Of a DNA stretch of 11,340 nt, positions 7,546 through 11,340 are shown in pieces. The DNA is taken from contig JALTAS010000129.1 of assembly GCA_027058925.1 (NCBI GenBank), positions 1-11,340 on the forward strand. Direction: 5' to 3'. Position 1 is the stretch's first letter, and every line of letters begins with the position of its first letter. Source of the DNA: Persephonella sp. (lineage in GTDB: Bacteria; Aquificota; Aquificia; Aquificales; Hydrogenothermaceae). The notes beneath the pieces are model-generated. The model was given only the letters and a program-made list of their open reading frames with translations. It did no database searches and had not been told where the DNA came from. The position numbers and the translations under genes were made by a program.

Positions 7546-10131
7546 ATGTCAGACAAAAATATGACACCTATGTTAGCCCAGTACCACAGAATAAAAAATG
7601 AATACCCTGATGCCCTCGTTCTATACAGATTGGGAGACTTTTATGAGATGTTTTATGAGGATGCCTACACAGGGGCAAGGGATCTGAACATAGCCCTTAC
7701 AAAAAAGAAGGTTGGGAAGGATAAATACATTCCCATGTGCGGAATTCCTTACCACTCTGCTGAAAGCTACATATCAAGGCTTGTCTCAAAAGGACATAAG
7801 GTTGCCATATGCGAACAGCTTGAAGATGCATCAAAAGCAAAAGGGATAGTAAAAAGAGATGTTATAAGGGTGATAACCCCCGGAACTTACTTTGAGAACG
7901 AAAAGATGAGATCTGCCCTTGCTTCTGTTTTCCCCTCAGGGAATGATTTTGGTGTTTCATATCTTGATCTTTCAACAGGTGAGTTTTTTGCCTCAGTTAT
8001 GGACACAGACAACCTTATATCATTTATAGGAAAGTTTCAGCCTAAAGAGATACTCATACCTGAAGGTAAAAATCTTGATTTTTTGAAGGAAAACTTCAGA
8101 TGGATATTTATAACCCAGCTTCCTGAAGACTTTTTTGATCAGCAATCTGTTGACGAGCTTTTAAAATTTTTTAAAACATTTAATGAATCCTCCTTCGGCT
8201 TTTCACAGAAAGACATTCCTGCAGTTGGATCTGCAGCATCAATCCTTAAGTATGCAAGGATAACACAGAAAGATTTTTTACCTTTTATATCCCATCTTAA
8301 ACCATACAAAGAAGATATCTTTATCAGACTTGATTACTCTGCACAGAAACATCTTGAGCTTGTTAATGCAAATGAGGGGAATATTCCTCTTTTCAGGATT
8401 ATAGACAAAACACTGACAGGAATGGGCAAAAGGAAGCTGAAGTTTTACCTCCTTCACCCCCTTAAAGATCTTAACCTTATTACTAAAAGACAGGAAGCTG
8501 TTGAAGAGCTTTTTAAAAACTCAGCCCTCAGGGAGGAAATAAGACAGATACTGAAAGATATATTTGATGTTGAGAGATTGATTTCCAAAATATCATCAGG
8601 CACAATGTCTCCAAGGGATATGGTTGCCCTAAGGGAGTCTCTAAAGAATATCCAGAAGTTAAAAAAGTTGGAAAAGACTGTAAAAAGCGAGTTTCTAAAG
8701 GATAAATTTAGGGAAATAGAAGATTTTGAATGGCTTGTTGAAAAAATGGAAAAAACCCTTGAAGACAATCCCCCTGTTCACCTGAAAGATGGGGGTCTCA
8801 TTAAAAAAGGAGTAAACTCTGATCTTGACGAGTTAAAACAGATAAAAGAAAAAGGAAGTAAATGGGTAAGGGAGTATCAGGAGAAACAGAGAGAGGAAAC
8901 AGGAATACAGAGCCTGAAGGTTGGCTTCAACAAGGTAATGGGCTATTACATAGAGATAACAAAGCCAAACCTTAAGTTTGTCCCTCCACACTACAGAAGA
9001 AGACAGACCCTTTCCAATGCAGAAAGGTTTATAACTGATGAGCTCCAAAGGTTTGAAGAAAAAATACTGTCAGCTGATGAGAAGATAAAAACTTTAGAGT
9101 ATGAGATATTTATGAAACTGAGGGAGGAGGTCTCATTCATATCAGACAGAATAGTAAAAACAGCCCAGAATGTGGGCGAGATTGATGCTGTCCAGTCGTT
9201 ATCAACAATAGCTGTTGAAAAAGGCTGGATAAAACCTGAGATAACAGATGAGTACTCCATTTTTATAGAGGAGGGATACCACCCTGTGATAGCTGAATCT
9301 GTCAGCGATTTTGTTCCAAATGATCTGAAGATGAATGAAAAATCTTACTTCCACATAATAACAGGTCCTAACATGGCAGGAAAAAGCACATACATAAGAC
9401 AGTCTGCGATTATTATTATCCTCGCACAGATGGGATCTTTTATACCGGCAAAAAAAGGAAAAATAGGGATCGTTGACGGTATTTTCACAAGGATCGGTTC
9501 AGGGGATATTCTTTCAAAGGGTCTCTCAACATTTATGGTTGAGATGCTTGAGGTAGCAAACATTCTGAACAACATTACAGAAAAAAGTTTTGTTGTTCTT
9601 GATGAGGTTGGAAGAGGGACAAGCACTTATGACGGTCTTTCTATAGCCTGGGCAGTTTCCGAATATATCAGCAAGCAGATAAGGGCAAAAACACTTTTTG
9701 CTACACATTACCACGAGCTTACAAAACTTGAAGAGGAGATAAGGGGAGTGAAAAACTTTCATATGCATATAGATGAGGAAGGCGAAAACATAAGATTTCT
9801 TTATAAGGTAATGGAAGGTTTCTCTAACAAAAGCTACGGGGTTCATGTTGCAAAACTTGCAGGGATCAAAGAGGAGATAATAAAAAGGGCTTACGAGATA
9901 CTTTACCATCTTGAGGAAGAACAGGATAAAAAAATTGATGAAACAATAATAAACCTTTCACAGAAAAAAGAGGATTACCTTCCTCTTTTAAATCAGATCC
10001 AGCAGGAAGAGTCAAATCAGATTAAACAGATACTGAGAGAGATTGAAGAGCTTGATCTTGCAGACATGACACCTATTGAGGCGATGGTCATTCTAAACGA
10101 CATCAAAAACAGAATAAAAAAGATGATTTAA
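7546..10131 (+). CDS. mutS: DNA mismatch repair ATPase MutS (MutS1)
   Basis: Recognises base mismatches and small loops and starts mismatch repair with MutL. The frame is open back to a TTG at 7510, but the ATG at 7546 is preceded nine bases upstream by AGGGAG, so I take 861 residues. The mismatch-reading Phe-x-Glu is F32-Y-E34 in GDFYEMF, showing this is true MutS1, not MutS2. The connector, core and clamp span about 120-560. The ATPase has Walker A GPNMAGKST (607-615), Walker B with D686-E687 (VVLDEVGRGTSTYDG) and H721 in ATHYHE. These equal E. coli K620, D693/E694 and H728 with a constant offset of seven. The C terminus keeps the LADMTPIEAMVILNDIK tetramerisation-type motif. It lies 40 bp after the M23 gene and is probably co-transcribed. 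No intrinsic terminator on its own strand is visible. Confidence 0.97.
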   Translation: MSDKNMTPMLAQYHRIKNEYPDALVLYRLGDFYEMFYEDAYTGARDLNIALTKKKVGKDKYIPMCGIPYHSAESYISRLVSKGHKVAICEQLEDASKAKGIVKRDVIRVITPGTYFENEKMRSALASVFPSGNDFGVSYLDLSTGEFFASVMDTDNLISFIGKFQPKEILIPEGKNLDFLKENFRWIFITQLPEDFFDQQSVDELLKFFKTFNESSFGFSQKDIPAVGSAASILKYARITQKDFLPFISHLKPYKEDIFIRLDYSAQKHLELVNANEGNIPLFRIIDKTLTGMGKRKLKFYLLHPLKDLNLITKRQEAVEELFKNSALREEIRQILKDIFDVERLISKISSGTMSPRDMVALRESLKNIQKLKKLEKTVKSEFLKDKFREIEDFEWLVEKMEKTLEDNPPVHLKDGGLIKKGVNSDLDELKQIKEKGSKWVREYQEKQREETGIQSLKVGFNKVMGYYIEITKPNLKFVPPHYRRRQTLSNAERFITDELQRFEEKILSADEKIKTLEYEIFMKLREEVSFISDRIVKTAQNVGEIDAVQSLSTIAVEKGWIKPEITDEYSIFIEEGYHPVIAESVSDFVPNDLKMNEKSYFHIITGPNMAGKSTYIRQSAIIIILAQMGSFIPAKKGKIGIVDGIFTRIGSGDILSKGLSTFMVEMLEVANILNNITEKSFVVLDEVGRGTSTYDGLSIAWAVSEYISKQIRAKTLFATHYHELTKLEEEIRGVKNFHMHIDEEGENIRFLYKVMEGFSNKSYGVHVAKLAGIKEEIIKRAYEILYHLEEEQDKKIDETIINLSQKKEDYLPLLNQIQQEESNQIKQILREIEELDLADMTPIEAMVILNDIKNRIKKMI

Positions 10132-10156
10132 AAAGGGCGGTGCCTGATGCACCGCC
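10130..10156 (-). terminator. Rho-independent terminator reading leftwards
   Basis: A perfect 8-bp GC-rich stem (arms 10136-10143 and 10149-10156, GGCGGTGC/GCACCGCC) with a five-base loop. On the minus strand it is followed by C and then five T residues (10134-10130), partly inside the mutS stop codon. On the plus strand the hairpin is followed by AGAAATAGG, with no T run, so it is an intrinsic terminator only for leftward transcription. It ends the candidate small RNA and any read-through from the 101-aa gene. Confidence 0.85.
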
Positions 10157-10228
10157 AGAAATAGGAGGTTAGGAGGGCCATGAGAGGAAACACAGCTCAG
10201 GTGCTGCGAGTCCTTCTAACCTGAGGGG
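10135..10228 (-). ncRNA. Candidate small RNA of about 95 nt, family unknown
   Basis: Predicted leftward transcript between a consensus-like promoter and an intrinsic terminator in a 140-bp gap. Outer stem: arm 10222-10212 (AGGTTAGAAGG) with arm 10176-10166 (CCTCCTAACCT), 10 of 11 pairs with one A-C mismatch. It encloses a 6-bp hairpin (10208-10203 with 10196-10191, one G-U) whose six-base loop ACCTGA is exactly complementary to TCAGGT at 10224-10219. C/U-rich CCTCC stretches resemble anti-Shine-Dalgarno sequence. The 3' arm is perfectly complementary to the leader of the adjacent 101-aa gene. I checked by eye for SRP, 6S, RNase P, tmRNA and common riboswitch signatures and saw none. On the plus strand the outer stem is better (G-U instead of A-C) but the inner one is worse, so folding does not settle the strand; promoter and terminator favour minus. 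It could instead be a 3' UTR element of the neighbouring mRNA. Confidence 0.5.
10166..10176 (+). repeat. Left copy of 11-bp inverted repeat (AGGTTAGGAGG)
   Basis: Identical to the sequence on the minus strand at 10596-10586, the Shine-Dalgarno region of the 101-aa gene. The two copies bracket that gene in inverted orientation. On the minus-strand RNA this copy reads CCUCCUAACCU and can pair without mismatch with the leader of the gene. Complementarity stops at both ends of the 11 bases. Confidence 0.85.
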
Positions 10229-10234
10229 ATTTGT

Positions 10235-10262
10235 ATTATATGCAAAAACTGAAAAATTTCAA
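10235..10262 (-). promoter_or_regulatory. Sigma-70-type promoter for the candidate small RNA
   Basis: The minus strand reads TTGAAA (10262-10257), a 16-bp spacer, then TATAAT (10240-10235). The -10 is exact and the -35 matches five of six. A start about seven bases on would fall near 10228, just before the CCCCTCAGG that opens the structured segment. The -35 begins ten bases after the stop codon of the 101-aa gene. This is the best promoter match I found in the window, though the A/T-rich background lowers its weight. Confidence 0.6.
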
Positions 10263-10271
10263 CACCTTATA

Positions 10272-10577
10272 TCACATAATATGTTTTGCCATTGTGTGAA
10301 ACACTATTCCTACAGCCTGCTCAACATTTTCAGGTGTGAAATCTGCCTCTATCCCAACATCTCCAAATGTTTTGAAATATCTGATTATTCTGAAAGATTT
10401 TTTGCCGTTTTCATCTTTCTCTGCAAGAACAAAAACAACATTTCCAACCTTACCCGGCTGAACAGCTTCAATAACCGTGTAGCCTTTTAAAGCTTTGTAA
10501 AGGGGAAGTCCATCAGGCAGTTCATACTCCTTCATCAGAGGTAAAACATCTTCAGGTCTTTCAATCTTAAGGTTCAT
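10272..10577 (-). CDS. Hypothetical protein, 101 aa, family not recognised
   Basis: A small soluble protein with no signal peptide and no membrane segment. It starts MNLKIERPEDVLPLMKEYELP and has a probable beta-rich middle (VIEAVQPGKVGNVVFVLAEK, 35-54). A basic stretch SFRIIRYFKTFGD follows, and a probable C-terminal helix (ENVEQAVGIVFHTMAKHIM). I recognise no domain or catalytic motif. The start is well supported by AGGAGG, with GGAGG ending eight bases before the ATG. It lies 39 bp downstream of the pseudouridine synthase gene on the same strand. The gap contains a possible own promoter (TATATT at 10611-10606 with GTGAAA 17 bp upstream), which would give a leader of about 20 nt. That leader contains the 11-base sequence perfectly complementary to the candidate small RNA, so post-transcriptional control is plausible. 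Coding status is likely; function is unknown. Confidence 0.8.
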   Translation of the reverse strand: MNLKIERPEDVLPLMKEYELPDGLPLYKALKGYTVIEAVQPGKVGNVVFVLAEKDENGKKSFRIIRYFKTFGDVGIEADFTPENVEQAVGIVFHTMAKHIM

Positions 10578-10585
10578 AAATTGCT

Positions 10586-10596
10586 CCTCCTAACCT
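10586..10596 (-). repeat. Right copy of 11-bp inverted repeat, containing the Shine-Dalgarno site of the 101-aa gene
   Basis: On the minus strand this is AGGTTAGGAGG, whose last bases are the strong ribosome-binding site GGAGG, eight bases before the ATG at 10577. All 11 bases match the other copy at 10166-10176. The AGGTT half is not explained by the ribosome-binding role, which makes the match more notable than a shared Shine-Dalgarno sequence. Confidence 0.85.
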
Positions 10597-10605
10597 TTTC
10601 TTTTT

Positions 10606-10633
10606 AATATAGACCTTTATGATGCTGATTTCA
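10606..10633 (-). promoter_or_regulatory. Possible promoter for the 101-aa gene
   Basis: The minus strand has TATATT (10611-10606), and 17 bp upstream GTGAAA (four of six to TTGACA) just inside the 3' end of the pseudouridine synthase gene. A start near 10599 would give a leader beginning just before the AGGTTAGGAGG repeat. This is a modest match in A/T-rich sequence, and the gene may simply be co-transcribed with its upstream neighbour. Confidence 0.3.
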
Positions 10634-11340
10634 CCACACTTTCAATCTCTTTCTTGCTTAAATACTTCCACTGGGAAGGTTTGAGTCCGTCTAATGATAT
10701 GCCGTCTATCTTAATTCTTATCAGCCTTAAAACAGAATGACCAAAAGATTTCATAAATCTTCTTATTATTCTTTTCTGTCCTGAATGGATAGTGATCTCC
10801 AGTAATGTTGAATTTTTTTTCTTCTTTAGGATTTTTATATCATCAGGTTTCAAAAAGGTATCGTCCAGTTTTTTACCTTTTTTCATCTTTTTAAATGTAT
10901 CACCGCTCACCCTTCCTTTTACCTCAACAATATACTTTTTTGGTATTTTTTTCCTCGGGTGCATTACAATATTTGCAAAATTACCATCATTTGTCAGTAT
11001 CAGAAGACCTTCACTCTCAAGATCAAGTCTTCCTGCCGGAAAAACCCTTTCTTTTATCCCTACTTCTTCCATCAGATCTGTCAGGGTTTTTCTGCCGAAC
11101 TTATCTTTACCAAGCTGTGTAAGGTATCCCCTTGGTTTGTAAATTTTTATATAAACCTTTTTTTCCTGCTGTTTTATCAGTTTTCCATCTACTTCAACAG
11201 TATCCCTTTCAGGATCAATCTTTATTCCAGGCTGGGTTACAACCTTTCCGTTTACTTTAACTCTTCCCTCCTTTATAAAAAGATCAGCCTTTCTTCTTGA
11301 ACATAATCCAGACTGTGATATGAATCTGTTTAGCCTGATC
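10617..11340 (-). CDS. rluB: rRNA pseudouridine synthase, RsuA/RluB family (5' end cut by window)
   Basis: Isomerises a uridine in rRNA to pseudouridine; in the RluB branch the target is in 23S rRNA helix 93. The reading frame stays open from the stop at 10617 to the right window edge, giving 240 visible residues, so an ATG at 11072 would only be an internal Met. The first visible residues, IRLNRFISQSGLCSRRKADL, are the start of an S4 RNA-binding domain and run to about VEVDGKLI; only a few N-terminal residues are missing. The catalytic domain has VYIKIYKPRGYL, the signature FPAGRLDLESEGLLILTNDG with the catalytic Asp at codon 11024-11022, KKYIVEV, and a C-terminal VLRLIRIKIDGISL...LKPSQW. 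The usual EGRNRQVRRM segment reads SGQKRIIRRF. The S4 plus short catalytic domain fits RsuA, RluB, RluE or RluF; RluB is the most likely, so the symbol is tentative. Confidence 0.85.
   Translation of the reverse strand, partial: IRLNRFISQSGLCSRRKADLFIKEGRVKVNGKVVTQPGIKIDPERDTVEVDGKLIKQQEKKVYIKIYKPRGYLTQLGKDKFGRKTLTDLMEEVGIKERVFPAGRLDLESEGLLILTNDGNFANIVMHPRKKIPKKYIVEVKGRVSGDTFKKMKKGKKLDDTFLKPDDIKILKKKKNSTLLEITIHSGQKRIIRRFMKSFGHSVLRLIRIKIDGISLDGLKPSQWKYLSKKEIESVVKSAS

Noticed and set aside
10136..10156. Hairpin just after mutS as the mutS terminator
   Set aside because: On the plus strand it is followed by AGAAATAGG with no T run; the T run is on the other side, so it terminates leftward transcripts.
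10132..10230. Identification of the element as SRP 4.5S RNA, 6S RNA, RNase P RNA, tmRNA or a known riboswitch
   Set aside because: I looked on both strands for the SRP GGAAGGAAGCAG-type tip, RNase P and tmRNA signatures and common riboswitch cores (TPP, SAM, FMN, glycine, fluoride, c-di-GMP) and found none; the size is also too small for several of these.
10617..11072. 151-aa protein starting at 11072 as a stand-alone gene
   Set aside because: The same frame continues without a stop to the window edge and encodes a complete-looking S4 domain and the start of the catalytic domain, so the ATG is an internal Met.
10792..11300. Overlapping plus-strand frames of 75-116 codons opposite the pseudouridine synthase gene
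   Set aside because: They are Phe/Ser-rich shadows of a clearly homologous coding strand with no ribosome-binding sites or family features; the same applies to the long antisense frames in nadE, mutS, proA and panB.
1..11340. CRISPR arrays, insertion sequences, tRNA genes, phage or defence genes
   Set aside because: No regularly spaced repeats, transposase-like frames, tRNA-like cloverleaf or CCA-ending segments were seen; the window is housekeeping apart from the 10.13-10.60 kb region.

Overview
The window is 11.3 kb of AT-rich, gene-dense bacterial DNA. Its proteins are rich in Lys, Ile and Glu, intergenic gaps are mostly tiny, and stops and starts often overlap. Together with the gene set (glutamine-dependent NAD synthase, thermophile-style endonuclease III, a stand-alone EAL-HDOD protein) this suggests a thermophilic chemolithoautotroph of the Aquificota, perhaps a Persephonella or Sulfurihydrogenibium relative. 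The taxonomy is an inference from gene style, not from a marker gene.

Layout. Positions 23-4009 hold a tight minus-strand cluster, read from right to left: EAL-HDOD signalling protein, proA (proline synthesis), panB (pantothenate/CoA synthesis) and tsaC (tRNA t6A synthesis), with gaps of 48 bp, 2 bp and an 8-bp overlap. A 105-bp divergent promoter region (4010-4114) separates it from plus-strand nadE and a 59-codon membrane-anchored small protein absent from standard long-ORF lists. That small gene overlaps the convergent nth (endonuclease III) by four bases at the stop codons. A 22-bp divergent gap follows, then a plus-strand pair: an exported M23 peptidase and mutS. The right end is minus strand: an S4-domain rRNA pseudouridine synthase (rluB/rsuA type, cut by the window end), then a 101-aa protein I do not recognise.

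The most interesting stretch is 10132-10271, between mutS and the 101-aa gene. On the minus strand it has a complete small-RNA gene layout: TTGAAA-16 bp-TATAAT promoter, about 95 nt of structured sequence, and a GC-rich hairpin followed by five T residues. The predicted RNA carries an 11-nt segment perfectly complementary to the Shine-Dalgarno region of the neighbouring 101-aa gene. The same segment also forms an internal stem with one A-C mismatch. This suggests a small RNA (or regulatory 3' UTR) that controls translation of the adjacent gene. It matches no RNA family I can name. The opposite strand folds about as well, so orientation rests on the promoter and terminator.

The remaining genes are housekeeping. 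nth and mutS are both DNA-repair genes flanking the divergent nth/M23 gap; otherwise the neighbourhood is functionally mixed, as is common in compact thermophile genomes.
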